DNA from: Gracilimonas sp031581265
GTDB lineage: Bacteria; Bacteroidota; Rhodothermia; Balneolales; Balneolaceae
Direction of reading: 5' to 3'
Length of the DNA: 64,000 bases
Assembly: GCF_031581265.1 (NCBI RefSeq)
Contig: NZ_JAVLBQ010000002.1
Location: 62,001 to 126,000, forward strand
The notes under the pieces were generated by a model. That model was not told where the DNA came from and ran no database searches. It was given only the letters and a program-made list of their open reading frames with translations. Made by a program: the position numbers and the translations under genes. Of the stretch, positions 8,214 through 17,020 are shown in pieces; the stretch's first letter is position 1; the number at the start of each line of letters is the position of its first letter.

Positions 8214-8299
8214 GGGGCACCCGGCAATTTTGTACTTACAAAAACAGAAGCTATTTATTGTCAGAATCATTTAGAAGCTTTTAGCCCGTTAAGACATAT

Positions 8300-8341
8300 C
8301 GGCTCAGCGAGCCGAGGTACGTGTATTGGTTCGCCAAACCG
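8300..8341. repeat. Pair of REP-like palindromes in opposite orientation
   Basis: First unit CGGCTC-AGC-GAGCCG with tail GTACGT (8300-8322). Second unit GGTTCGCCAAACCG (8328-8341) reads on the minus strand as a diverged form of the palindrome at 1349-1368. The pairing resembles a BIME-type arrangement. Confidence 0.6.
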
Positions 8342-8401
8342 TAATTCTTTTACCCGCCTCAACCCGGTTCCGATATTTTCATTATAATCATCCCGAATTG
8401 A

Positions 8402-9676
8402 ATGCTAAACGAGCGGGATATGGAATCGGAAAAAGTTAAATCAACGTTCAAATATGCTTTTGGGCCGGGATTGATCCTGGCAGCGGCAGCTATTGGGGTT
8501 TCGCACCTAGTGCAGTCCACTCGCGCCGGGGCCGATTATGGGTTTACCCTCGTTTGGGCGGTTATCATCGCCAGCCTGATGAAGTATCCCTTTTTGGAGT
8601 ACGGCCCAAGGTATGCCGCTGCTACCGGGGAAAGCTTGATTTCCGGCTACAAGAAACTGGGCAGCTGGGCCCTTTGGATCTATATCATTTTTACGTTGGG
8701 GACAATGTTTGCCATTCAGGCTGCGGTGACTATCGTTACTGCTAGTCTTGCCGTAGAGCTTACAGGCATCGAACTCCCCTTGTTGGTTTGGAGTATCATT
8801 ATCTTGGCTATTTGTATCGGGATTTTATTCCGCGGACAGTATTCGGCACTGGATTCCCTCATCAAAGTGGTGATGACGGTACTTACAATTTCTACCGTGG
8901 TGGCTTTTTTAGTAGCGCTGATGGAAGGAGGGCAACCGAATTTGCCTGAAGCTCCTTCGATTTGGAATGTGGCCGGGATTACCTTTTTAATCGCCCTTAT
9001 GGGCTGGATGCCTATTCCCATTGATGCCGCCGCCTGGCATTCGCTATGGACCCTCGAGCGGGGGAAACAAACCAATCACCGTTCCACCCTCAAAGAAAGC
9101 CTGCTGGATTTCAACATCGGGTATATCGGGGCTTCTATTTTGGCGCTGATCTTTTTGGGATTGGGGGCGTTGGTGATGTTTGGGTCGGGCGTCAGCTTTT
9201 CCTCCTCCGGAGCGGCCTTTGCCCAACAACTTATCGAACTTTACACCAACACCCTTGGCGACTGGGCCCACTGGATCATTCTCATTTGTGCTTTCACCAC
9301 CATGTTTAGCACCACGCTTACCGTAACCGATTCATACCCCCGGGTGTCCCAAGAAATAATTCGGGTGATGAAACCCACTGACCAATCCGAAGCCCTAATC
9401 TTTTCATACAAAGGCTTACTCATTGTGATCTCCATCATTTCGATGGGCGTGCTTTATTTTATGGGGAGTCAGTTTACCCTCATCGTTGATTTGGCCACGT
9501 CCCTTTCTTTTCTGACGGCCCCGGCCTTAGCCTTTATAAACTACCGGCTAATTATGTCTTCCTATTTCCCCGATAAACACAAACCACCAACCTGGCTGAA
9601 GATCCTGAGCTGGCTGGGGATGATCTTTTTAACTGCTTTTGCTTTGGCATTCTTTTACTGGCGGTTTTTTGTGTGA
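8402..9676 (+). CDS. NRAMP-superfamily membrane transporter, non-canonical
   Basis: A 424-residue protein with about 11 hydrophobic helices and the overall NRAMP layout, beginning GPGLILAAAAIGVSHLVQ. In canonical NRAMP proteins the first helix carries DPGN and the sixth carries a MPHN-like motif that bind Mn or Fe; here these positions read AIGVSH and WMPIPIDAAAWHS. It therefore belongs to a divergent branch, and the ion cannot be assumed. The start at 8402 gives MLNERDMESEK; an ATG at 8420 is equally possible. It stands alone between repeat-rich spacers and could transport a divalent cation or act on another substrate. Confidence 0.75.
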   Translation: MLNERDMESEKVKSTFKYAFGPGLILAAAAIGVSHLVQSTRAGADYGFTLVWAVIIASLMKYPFLEYGPRYAAATGESLISGYKKLGSWALWIYIIFTLGTMFAIQAAVTIVTASLAVELTGIELPLLVWSIIILAICIGILFRGQYSALDSLIKVVMTVLTISTVVAFLVALMEGGQPNLPEAPSIWNVAGITFLIALMGWMPIPIDAAAWHSLWTLERGKQTNHRSTLKESLLDFNIGYIGASILALIFLGLGALVMFGSGVSFSSSGAAFAQQLIELYTNTLGDWAHWIILICAFTTMFSTTLTVTDSYPRVSQEIIRVMKPTDQSEALIFSYKGLLIVISIISMGVLYFMGSQFTLIVDLATSLSFLTAPALAFINYRLIMSSYFPDKHKPPTWLKILSWLGMIFLTAFALAFFYWRFFV

Positions 9677-9683
9677 GAGGTTC

Positions 9684-9707
9684 ACGTACTACGGCTCGCT
9701 GAGCCGT
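9684..9707 (-). repeat. REP-like palindrome, minus orientation
   Basis: Read on the minus strand: ACGGCTC-AGC-GAGCCGT, one base, then GTACGT. It is the closest match to the unit at 8300-8322 and lies 7 bases after the NRAMP-like stop codon, where it may also act in 3' end formation. Confidence 0.7.
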
Positions 9708-9744
9708 GCTGTTATAAATAGGAGTGTACTTTAGTACAAAAAAA

Positions 9745-9898
9745 GTTGTCATCCCGATGTGCCCGTTAAGTGGCAAAGGGCACCCCGGCTGAACACGAGG
9801 GATCTCAAAATGTAAAGCTACTTGCCAGTGCAGATATTGAGACCCTTCGCGTAATACCTCTAGCCCTCCCAAACTTATTTCCTGCTCAGGGTGACAAC
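9745..9898. repeat. Long imperfect inverted-repeat element
   Basis: Begins GTTGTCATCCC and ends GGGTGACAAC, with a second matching pair inside (GGGATCTCAA near 9800 and TTGAGACCC near 9837). The whole can fold into one long stem. Elements with GTCATCC...GGGATCTC...GAGATCC...GGGTGAC arms recur in intergenic regions of many bacterial genomes; that is from memory. Confidence 0.6.
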
Positions 9899-10108
9899 CC
9901 GGAAGAATTTATTTAAGAAAATTTCTAATCTTTAGAGATAAATCTGTCAGTGGTTCTTGACTAATTTCAACATTTTTGCCCTTGGCTTACACCCTCCGCC
10001 AGACTTCACATTCGTTCAGTCCGACACCTCCCTCCCCGACACTCGTGTACGGAACAGGCAAGGGAGGACTGGCAAAAATCACAAGCTTTTTTGTTTCGCG
10101 ACCAAAAT

Positions 10109-10171
10109 AAACCTGTCAGGTTTCGTCCTTTCAAACTGATTTTTGAAAAAGTAGAAAAACCTGACAGGTTT
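10109..10171. repeat. Two copies of a 15-base palindrome in inverted orientation
   Basis: AAACCTGTCAGGTTT at 10109-10123 and AAACCTGACAGGTTT at 10157-10171. Each is a 7-bp inverted repeat around one central base, and the two differ only by that base because they face each other. They lie just after the DUF4097 gene (minus strand). Confidence 0.75.
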
Positions 10172-10192
10172 TGATATTAGATTAAATACGAT

Positions 10193-11137
10193 CTACAAAT
10201 ACTCAAGCCTAATTGAACCGCCGCTGGTTTTGGCTTTGATTATGATTCCGCCGCCGTTCATGCTGCCCTGAACTTCATCACGCTCGGACTCACCACTGAA
10301 ATTCACTAAATCAGCATATACACGGTTGCCGTCCAGGTCTAAATCGTATCCATATTCTTGTGGAACGGTTATGGTGATGCTTCCTCCACTGGTTCTGAGT
10401 TCAATAGACTCAGATGGAGCCAAAACTTCAGCCCGTATCGACCCACCGCTGGTACGTGCCTCAAGCTTTCCTTCGATTCCATTCAGGCGGATACTGCCGC
10501 CGCTGGTTCTGGCATCAAGGTTGCCCGCAATCGTTTCTGCCCGGATGGTGCCTCCACTGGTATGAGCTTCCACATCTCCCTGAATATCGTTCATGGTGAT
10601 ACTGCCACCTGATGTTCTCAGGTTCATTTCGCCCCGGATCACCTCGGTCGTAATACTGCCGCCGCTCGTTCTCAATTCCTGGGACCCATTTAGGTTTTTA
10701 GCGGTCAGGCTGCCTCCACTCGTGCGAAGTCGGGTTCGGGTATCGGTGGGAGCATATACCACAAAGGAGATGGAATAATTGCTGTTCCAGTTCCAACCCC
10801 TCGATTTTCTATCGGCAATAGCTTTTATTGTATTTCCATCTTGCCCAAAGCTGATCTCGTATTCGTCCAGGTCTGCTTCGCCGGGATCTACGAAGTTCCC
10901 TCTTCGGCGAACGAACATCTCAACGCGCACTTCATCATTGTTGCTGCCTTCAACGCTGATACTTCCACCGGATGTTTGAACTTCCAGGCTCACCGGCCCG
11001 GACACATTAAAGGTTTCAGTGCGGTAAGCATCCTCACTTGACTGGGCAAAACCAGTTTGAATAGCTAAAAGCATCAACGCTAAAAAAGCCGTCCACGAAA
11101 TTGCAATACTCCAAATATATCTTTTTTCTGTACTCAT
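10193..11137 (-). CDS. Exported DUF4097-family protein with TSGGS repeats
   Basis: A 314-residue protein with an N-terminal hydrophobic helix (residues 8-31, ending GFAQS) acting as signal peptide or anchor. From about residue 55 it carries nine copies of a (Q/R/H/K)TSGG(S/T)(I/L) motif at 18-23 residue steps, the signature of the right-handed beta-helix of DUF4097 proteins. Family members are exported or membrane-associated with no defined reaction; many sit with anti-sigma or transport genes, but here the gene stands alone and divergent from proline dehydrogenase. The underlying DNA repeats are protein-driven, not a CRISPR or satellite. Confidence 0.8.
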   Translation of the reverse strand: MSTEKRYIWSIAISWTAFLALMLLAIQTGFAQSSEDAYRTETFNVSGPVSLEVQTSGGSISVEGSNNDEVRVEMFVRRRGNFVDPGEADLDEYEISFGQDGNTIKAIADRKSRGWNWNSNYSISFVVYAPTDTRTRLRTSGGSLTAKNLNGSQELRTSGGSITTEVIRGEMNLRTSGGSITMNDIQGDVEAHTSGGTIRAETIAGNLDARTSGGSIRLNGIEGKLEARTSGGSIRAEVLAPSESIELRTSGGSITITVPQEYGYDLDLDGNRVYADLVNFSGESERDEVQGSMNGGGIIIKAKTSGGSIRLEYL

Positions 11138-11263
11138 CTTATTTTTCCATTAGTTTATGTAACTGTGACTTACACGATCAATTTTTACGATAGTTACAAT
11201 TTGAGGTAGTGACAGAGTGTTAACAATTGTTTAACTTTTCGCGCCTTAAAAAATTGGAGCCCC

Positions 11264-12115
11264 ATGAAATTACCGTTCATATTTGCGAAGCGTTTTGTTG
11301 CCGGAGAGTCATTCGATGAATCCATTCCCAAAGCAAAAGAATTAAATAAAAAAGACCTTAAACTCACTCTCGACCTCCTCGGAGAAAACGTCAAGGATCG
11401 ACAGACAGCTACCGACACCGTTGACTCATATATTCGCCTGCTGGAGGGAATCAAAGAGCACGGCCTGATAAGCAGCATCTCCATCAAGCTTACCATGATG
11501 GGACTGGATATTGATGCAGATTTTTGTCGTGATAACCTGTTTAAGCTGCTGGATGTAGCCAAAGCGCAAGACCAATTTGTTCGAATTGACATGGAAAGTT
11601 CTGATCATACCCAAGTCACCCTCGATATTTTTAAAGAAGCTTTTGAGACGTACGGAAAACATGTGGGAACGGTAATTCAGTCTATGCTCCATCGCAGTCA
11701 TGATGATATTAACGAATTGGCTGAAATGGGGGCAGATATCAGGCTGGTTAAAGGCGCCTATAATGAATCTTCAAAAATTGCCCTTCAGAATATGCCGGAC
11801 ATTCGAGAGGCTTTTAAGGAACAAGCCAAAGTATTGCTGGATAAAACTCCATTCCCAAGATTTGGCACCCACGATGATGAGCTTTTAGACTGGCTGAAAG
11901 CATACACCGAAGAAAATGACATTGCTAAAGACCGCTTTGAATTTCAGATGCTCTACGGACTGCGGGAAGAAACGATGGTGCAACTCACCGATGACGGATA
12001 CCACGCCCGTGTTTATGTTCCTTTTGGCACCGATTGGTTCCCTTACTTCACCCGAAGGCTTGCTGAACGAAAAGAGAATATTTGGTTTGTTTTAAGCACG
12101 ATGTTCAAGAAGTGA
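11264..12115 (+). CDS. Proline dehydrogenase
   Basis: A 283-residue monofunctional FAD-dependent proline dehydrogenase, which oxidises proline to pyrroline-5-carboxylate, the first step of proline use. The beta-alpha barrel shows ISIKLTMMGLDID, FVRIDMESSDHT, GTVIQSMLHRS, IRLVKGAYNE (the lysine, glycine and alanine of the FAD/proline site), FGTHDDEL, EFQMLYGLREE and the substrate-binding YVPFGTDWFPYFTRRLAER. Length is slightly shorter than the roughly 300 residues of Deinococcus and Thermus enzymes, mainly at the N-terminus. No P5C dehydrogenase gene lies beside it. Confidence 0.93.
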   Translation: MKLPFIFAKRFVAGESFDESIPKAKELNKKDLKLTLDLLGENVKDRQTATDTVDSYIRLLEGIKEHGLISSISIKLTMMGLDIDADFCRDNLFKLLDVAKAQDQFVRIDMESSDHTQVTLDIFKEAFETYGKHVGTVIQSMLHRSHDDINELAEMGADIRLVKGAYNESSKIALQNMPDIREAFKEQAKVLLDKTPFPRFGTHDDELLDWLKAYTEENDIAKDRFEFQMLYGLREETMVQLTDDGYHARVYVPFGTDWFPYFTRRLAERKENIWFVLSTMFKK

Positions 12116-12171
12116 TTTCTGAAAGTTTTTTTGGACAAAGAAAGGGGCTTTCTCGCACCTCGTACCTGGTT

Positions 12172-12243
12172 CAAGCGTCTCGCTTGGACGACTTGTATTT
12201 AACTACTTAGTTGAAATTCAACATCACACAAGCGAGACGCTTG
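12172..12243. repeat. Inverted pair of CAAGCG-type palindromes
   Basis: CAAGCG-TCT-CGCTTG (12172-12186) followed by GACGACTTGTATTT, and CAAGCG-AGA-CGCTTG (12229-12243) in the opposite orientation, 42 bases apart. Size and paired arrangement resemble the REP-like units elsewhere, but the core differs. Confidence 0.6.
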
Positions 12244-12357
12244 CGTTAGGAGTAGAGAAGTGAGTTTGGTTTTAAGGTGCGATGGTGTTGTGGTGTTACA
12301 GAGTTAAAGTTACATTCCTCTTTAATACCGTAACACCATCACACTGCAACACTTTTT

Positions 12358-12738
12358 ATGGATACTCTCTTAGACCCTCAACTACATCGCTATCTCATCG
12401 GTACGCTATTCATGCTAGCCGGAATACTGCACTTTGTGAAACCGGGGTTTTTCATGAAGATCATGCCTGATTATTTGCCGTGGCACAAGCCTTTGGTTTT
12501 GATCAGCGGTTTTTTTGAGATCGCCGGGGGTATCGGACTTATGATTTCTTCCCTCCAAACCATCGCCACCTGGGGGCTTATTTTCTTGCTCCTCGCCGTT
12601 TTTCCTGCCAATGTCGAAATGTTTAGAAAGTACTATCGGAAACGGGGATTCACTCTTTTTTTATGGGCATTACTGTTTCGACTCCCTCTACAATTTGTGA
12701 TGATTGGATGGGTGTATTGGGCGGGAGTTTTGAAGTGA
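12358..12738 (+). CDS. DoxX-like small membrane protein
   Basis: A 126-residue protein with four hydrophobic helices and the DoxX/DoxD-like pattern: LIGTLFMLAGILHFVKPGFF, MPDYLPWHKPLVLISG, FEIAGGIGLM and a last helix LQFVMIGWVYWAG. Family members are inner-membrane proteins, some linked to quinone-coupled redox or stress. No partner gene identifies the role here. The start at 12358 is the only ATG that keeps the first helix intact. Confidence 0.8.
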   Translation: MDTLLDPQLHRYLIGTLFMLAGILHFVKPGFFMKIMPDYLPWHKPLVLISGFFEIAGGIGLMISSLQTIATWGLIFLLLAVFPANVEMFRKYYRKRGFTLFLWALLFRLPLQFVMIGWVYWAGVLK

Positions 12739-12849
12739 CGAGTGATAAAGTAGGCCTATACTAATTATGTGCCTTACTCATATTTCTTATTTCGATTGTC
12801 ACAGTTTTCATAACTTACTTCATCACCTTATCACTTCATCACTCTAATC

Positions 12850-14982
12850 TTGAGAAAAGCATTACCCTACATTTTACCTCTTTTGGTGGGATCAGCCCTG
12901 ATGTTTATTCCACTCCTTCGAGACCTGCATTTTGAATCGGCTATGCTGGCGGGAACTGTTGGTTGTTTTTGGGGTGGACTTCAGGCTGCTAAATCTGACA
13001 CAAGACAAGATTTCTTTGCTACCCTTCGCATTTTAGCCTTGATCTATATTGCAGCGATTCCGCTTTTCTTCTATGCCCTTTTCACAGGATGCTTAACTAT
13101 AGATGGGGTCGGCTTCTGGATCTTCATTCCTTTTCCAAGCGCCTTTTTTGGAATAGCTGTTGGGCGCCTTATTCGAGAATTCAAGTTCCCCTTTCCTAAA
13201 TTTTTAACTGTTCTGATTCTCCTTTTTTGTGCCTTCGGTATTTTGATGTTCGAGTTTTTCAGTTTTCCTCAAGTCTATTTTTATAATCATGTTTGGGGAT
13301 TGTGGCCGGGGCCTATTTATGATGAAGCCGTCACCCTCACCGGTTCCTTTTTCTATTTTCGCTGGCTTACTCTTCTGTGGATCATCCTATTGTGGGTACT
13401 GCCCAACTGGAGTCAAAATCTGCAAACAAAACTCATCACAGGATTTGCTCTCCTTTCCCTGATGTTCAGCTATCTGAATTTGGATGAGGCGGGGATAATC
13501 AGTCCACCAGAAACCATACAGGAACAGCTGGGCGGATATCATCAAACCGAGCATTTTGAATTATTTTTCGATGAGGATTTTTATTCAGACGATGAAATCA
13601 ATTACTGGTCGGCTCGACACGAATTTCATTTCCGTCAAATAACAGAGCTTTTGGAGATCGACTGGCCCGCAGATAGAAAGATTGAATCATATTTATATGC
13701 CCATGCATGGCAAAAGAAAGATATTACCGGGGCAAAGTTTACCAGTTACGTTCCCATTTGGCTGGAACAAGATCAGCTGCACATCGCCAAGCAACAGCTG
13801 GATGGGGTGCTCAAGCATGAAATGGTGCATGTGATCTCCAAACAATTTGGGAATGATCTGTTCAATGGAAGTTGGAGTATTGGGTTGGTAGAAGGACTTG
13901 CTGAAGGCATTGCCAAAGACGCCTCGCCGCGATCAACCCTCCACCAAATTGTTGCCGGCGAAAAACCCTGGCCTGATGCTAAGGAGATGAAAACGGCTTT
14001 ATCATTACGGGGTTTTTATGGCAGCGCAGGTGCTATCAGCTATACCAAGACTGGATCTTTTGTGGAGTACCTCTTAGACAACCATCCAATCTATTCTTTC
14101 AAAGATGCCTACAGAACCAATGATTTTAAGTACACCTATTATCAATCAATTGATTCTCTTGTATCAGGCTGGAATCAAACGCTGAAGCAAACCAAATTGG
14201 ATTCCGTTGACCAGCAAGTCTCTGAGTTTATTTTTGCACAGCGTTCTCTTTTCGAGAAGACTTGTCCACATTCCATTTCCGAAGAACTACGTCTGTGGGA
14301 CCGATACCAGTTTCAGTTAGCCAACCAAGACACTGCCACAGCTCATAAAGTATTAGATGAGCTCTACCAACTCACTCCGCAAAACGATTGGATTCAGGAT
14401 GAGTGGGTCCGTGTTCAACTGCGAAACCAAAATTTTCAAAAAGCAGCAGAAGCCATCTCTAAAAATGATACGCTGCTCACGCTTCAGGTTTTAAAATCTG
14501 ATGCATTGTTTTTATCGCGGGGATATGAGGCAGCCGATTCACTCCTTCAGTCAATTGCACCTGAGATTGAATCATCCAACCAACGCAATTTCCGTTATAC
14601 CTTGATCCTTCGGGAAAACCAAGAACAGTGGAGCTCTCATGTCAATCGCCGATATTTGGACCTTTTCCCTGACAGCGCTGATTTCGCCTCACTCAACCTG
14701 CCAAACCAAATGTTAACCATCCAAAAAGCCACAGACCAAAAACTTGATGATAGACTCCTTTTATATTCTTCCTTGCTGTTGGGAGAGGAACAAAATCCCT
14801 ACTGGTACGAGGTTTATGAAGATGTCATCCACCAATTAATTTGGCTAAAAGAGTGGGAGCTGGCTGAGGAATGGATCCATAAAACTACTTCAATCCCAGA
14901 CTTAAGGCTTCGGTACCGGGAACGATTGAAGGAACAACAAGAATGGCTTCAATTTCTAAAAAACTACCCAGTTGCAGATTAG
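12850..14982 (+). CDS. Membrane-anchored HExxH metallopeptidase-like protein (gluzincin type)
   Basis: A 710-residue protein. Residues 1-215 hold about six membrane helices. Residues 225-430 form a soluble peptidase domain with LKHEMVHVISKQFG (HEMVH at 323-327) and a downstream glutamate in LVEGLAEGIA (Glu348 or Glu352) that fits a third zinc ligand, the arrangement of gluzincin peptidases such as the MA-like group. The C-terminal 280 residues are helical with TPR-like spacing. The start is a TTG; no ATG occurs before the first helix, so TTG is accepted. The following gene is an M23 peptidase on the same strand. Substrate unknown. Confidence 0.75.
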   Translation: MRKALPYILPLLVGSALMFIPLLRDLHFESAMLAGTVGCFWGGLQAAKSDTRQDFFATLRILALIYIAAIPLFFYALFTGCLTIDGVGFWIFIPFPSAFFGIAVGRLIREFKFPFPKFLTVLILLFCAFGILMFEFFSFPQVYFYNHVWGLWPGPIYDEAVTLTGSFFYFRWLTLLWIILLWVLPNWSQNLQTKLITGFALLSLMFSYLNLDEAGIISPPETIQEQLGGYHQTEHFELFFDEDFYSDDEINYWSARHEFHFRQITELLEIDWPADRKIESYLYAHAWQKKDITGAKFTSYVPIWLEQDQLHIAKQQLDGVLKHEMVHVISKQFGNDLFNGSWSIGLVEGLAEGIAKDASPRSTLHQIVAGEKPWPDAKEMKTALSLRGFYGSAGAISYTKTGSFVEYLLDNHPIYSFKDAYRTNDFKYTYYQSIDSLVSGWNQTLKQTKLDSVDQQVSEFIFAQRSLFEKTCPHSISEELRLWDRYQFQLANQDTATAHKVLDELYQLTPQNDWIQDEWVRVQLRNQNFQKAAEAISKNDTLLTLQVLKSDALFLSRGYEAADSLLQSIAPEIESSNQRNFRYTLILRENQEQWSSHVNRRYLDLFPDSADFASLNLPNQMLTIQKATDQKLDDRLLLYSSLLLGEEQNPYWYEVYEDVIHQLIWLKEWELAEEWIHKTTSIPDLRLRYRERLKEQQEWLQFLKNYPVAD

Positions 14983-15031
14983 CGGTTTTATAATCATGTT
15001 TACTGAAATGATACAAGCATCGAACTACCGT

Positions 15032-16132
15032 ATGAGTAAAAATTGTTTCCAGAATTTTTGTGGAGGATTTCTCTGTTTTCTGCTCATTTTATCGATGTCT
15101 TCCAATCAGGCTTTGGCGCAGGACTGGAGGCTTTCTGCCGGCTACAGCATCAAAAGTTTTGGGTTGAATTATGTGCCCAACCGAACTTTTAACCAAAATG
15201 TTGGGGCCGTTTCTAAAGGCATGGTTGAAGTAGAACTGGAGCGATATTTGTTTTACCGGTTTTACCTTGCCGGAAAAGCTGAAATGCTTGTGCATAATCA
15301 GGAGGATTTTTTCATTGGTGGCCCTGCTAATTTCAATCAGTTTAACCTTGGTGCGGTGGCAGGACTACAATTTCCGAAAATTGGGGTTTATGGCGGGGTG
15401 AAATTGGGCAGCGTATGGGATCTCACAGTTCAGGCTACTGATTTTAAGAATGGCAATGAATCCTGGGTTATGCCCGAAGAACCTGCCGGCGAATTAACAG
15501 CCGGGTTTACGGCCGGCATCAAGTACTATCTGCTCAATTTTGTACGCATTCACGCTGAAATAAACCGAACCTACAATCTTCCGCAGGGTGTAATGCCTCA
15601 AAGCAGTTTTCATGAAAATCCCGCTTTCCGCTCTTTCGACTTCAATCCCATTTCCTTTTCAATAGGCGTTTCTATTGGTTTACCGTGGAGTCGACCTAAA
15701 AGATCACCCAGAGAAAATGAAAATATATCCCTGCCACCTTTAGTAGAAACGGCATCGGTTAATTTTTCGAGTCCCTTGGAGGAAACGTTTATCACTTCAC
15801 AATATGGACCGCGCTGGAACAGTGTTCACCAGGGCATTGATTTACATGCCGGATTCAGGGATAATATTTTAGCCGCTGAGCAAGGAGTTGTTGTAAAAGC
15901 AGGCAAGGGCAGCGGATACGGAAAGATGGTTCGGATAAAACATGGCAATGGCTTTGAGACGCTTTATGCGCATATGAGCAAAATTTCTGTGAAGGAGGGA
16001 GACCGAGTCAGCAAAGGAGATGTAATAGGTAAAGCCGGGAATACCGGAACCTCAACAGGAGTTCACCTTCACTTTGAAGTGATTAAAGACGGTAAACATG
16101 TAAATCCTTTATCCTATCTTCGTTTTCAGTAG
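15032..16132 (+). CDS. Exported beta-barrel plus M23 (LytM) metallopeptidase
   Basis: A protein of about 366 residues. The ATG at 15032 gives a standard signal peptide (FCGGFLCFLLILSMSSNQALAQ read across two segments); ATG 14996 or TTG 14972 would lengthen the N-region and overlap the previous gene. The first half resembles an outer-membrane barrel (AGLQFPKIGVYGGVKLGSVW, AGFTAGIKYYLL). The second half is an M23 domain with HQGIDLHAG (His266 and Asp270), GYGKMVRIKHGNGFETLYAHM and VHLHFEV (HLH 345-347), so the zinc ligands are present. M23 enzymes cut peptidoglycan cross-links. Fusion to a barrel-like region is less common than the coiled-coil EnvC layout. Confidence 0.82.
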   Translation: MSKNCFQNFCGGFLCFLLILSMSSNQALAQDWRLSAGYSIKSFGLNYVPNRTFNQNVGAVSKGMVEVELERYLFYRFYLAGKAEMLVHNQEDFFIGGPANFNQFNLGAVAGLQFPKIGVYGGVKLGSVWDLTVQATDFKNGNESWVMPEEPAGELTAGFTAGIKYYLLNFVRIHAEINRTYNLPQGVMPQSSFHENPAFRSFDFNPISFSIGVSIGLPWSRPKRSPRENENISLPPLVETASVNFSSPLEETFITSQYGPRWNSVHQGIDLHAGFRDNILAAEQGVVVKAGKGSGYGKMVRIKHGNGFETLYAHMSKISVKEGDRVSKGDVIGKAGNTGTSTGVHLHFEVIKDGKHVNPLSYLRFQ

Positions 16133-16203
16133 TTTTATCTCTCTATCAATAATGTTACTTCTTTTATCTTGAATTCAATACTAAATAGTTTAAATCACAA
16201 CCA

Positions 16204-16875
16204 ATGAAAAAAGCGACATTTGTTCCACATTCAGATTACGAAGAACGCCCCGTCGATGAAATGAAAAAAAGGGCAAATGAGTTTTATAAGCTCATGAAAA
16301 AACGAAGAACGGTTCGTGACTTCTCAAGCCGGCCGGTGCCGAGAGAAATAATTGAGAATAGTATTCTTGCTGCGGGAACAGCTCCAAATGGTGCGAACAA
16401 ACAACCCTGGCATTTTGCAGTAGTTAGTGATCCAGAGGTAAAGAAAACCATCCGCATTGAAGCCGAAAAAGAAGAGTATGAATTCTATAACCGCCGCGCA
16501 CCTGAAGATTGGCTGGAAGATCTTCAACCATTTGGAACGGATGAGAACAAACCCTTCCTGGAAAAGGCTCCTTACCTCATTGCCATCTTTTCTCAAAGTT
16601 ATATGCTGGATGAAAATGGGGAGAAGGAAAAGCATTATTACGTGAAAGAATCGGTGGGTATCGCAACCGGAATACTAATTACCGCTTTACATAATGCCGG
16701 ATTAGCTACCCTTACTCATACGCCAAGTCCTATGGGGTTTTTAAATGAAATACTAGGTCGACCTTCCTATGAAAAACCCTTTCTATTGTTAGTTGTCGGC
16801 TATCCGGAAGATGGGGTAAAGGTGCCTGATATCAGTAAAAAATCCTTAAAAGAAATAGCAACTTTTACTGATTAA
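16204..16875 (+). CDS. Nitroreductase-family FMN enzyme
   Basis: A 223-residue flavoprotein of the nitroreductase family, using NAD(P)H and FMN. Visible are the FMN phosphate-binding KKRRTVRDFSSRPVP, the AAGTAPNGANKQPWHFAVV segment, the dimer region ESVGIATGILITALHNAGL and LLLVVGYPEDGVKVP near the C-terminus. Similar proteins of this length in Bacteroidota include iodotyrosine deiodinase-like enzymes (the TAPNGAN and APYLIAIF segments suit that group), so dehalogenation is possible. It follows the M23 gene by 71 bases on the same strand. Confidence 0.85.
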   Translation: MKKATFVPHSDYEERPVDEMKKRANEFYKLMKKRRTVRDFSSRPVPREIIENSILAAGTAPNGANKQPWHFAVVSDPEVKKTIRIEAEKEEYEFYNRRAPEDWLEDLQPFGTDENKPFLEKAPYLIAIFSQSYMLDENGEKEKHYYVKESVGIATGILITALHNAGLATLTHTPSPMGFLNEILGRPSYEKPFLLLVVGYPEDGVKVPDISKKSLKEIATFTD

Positions 16876-17020
16876 TATTTACGTATATTAACAATTGGAA
16901 CTTTCTCGCCTATATAAAGTTTAATCTATTTTACTCACCCACTCGAAACATTAATAAAAACAAACGAAGATGCTTAAATGAATACTTTGGAGCTGTCTTT
17001 TATTTTTCAGCTTTACACTT

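Larger units (their letters stand above)
8095..8401. other. Gene-free interval with repeats
   Basis: Holds the right inverted repeat of the exported cassette (8142-8213) and a pair of oppositely oriented REP-like palindromes (8300-8341). The last 60 bases upstream of the NRAMP-like gene should hold its promoter, but no clear TAnnTTTG box is visible. Confidence 0.6.
9677..10192. other. 516-bp gene-free interval packed with palindromic repeats
   Basis: Contains a REP-like palindrome (9684-9707), a short hairpin TGTACT-TT-AGTACA (about 9725-9738), a long imperfect inverted repeat (9745-9898) and two copies of a 15-base palindrome (10109-10123, 10157-10171). No convincing coding frame is present. 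Confidence 0.65.

Noticed and set aside
10326..11041. Regularly spaced similar segments in the DUF4097 gene, considered as a CRISPR-like or tandem array, and several open frames on the opposite strand
   Set aside because: The spacing follows the TSGGS protein repeat in one long frame, spacers are similar to each other, and the opposite frames are shadows of the repeats.
16979..16981. TGA as a selenocysteine codon
   Set aside because: Position 4 of a signal peptide is not a plausible Sec site and no SECIS-like hairpin is evident just after it.
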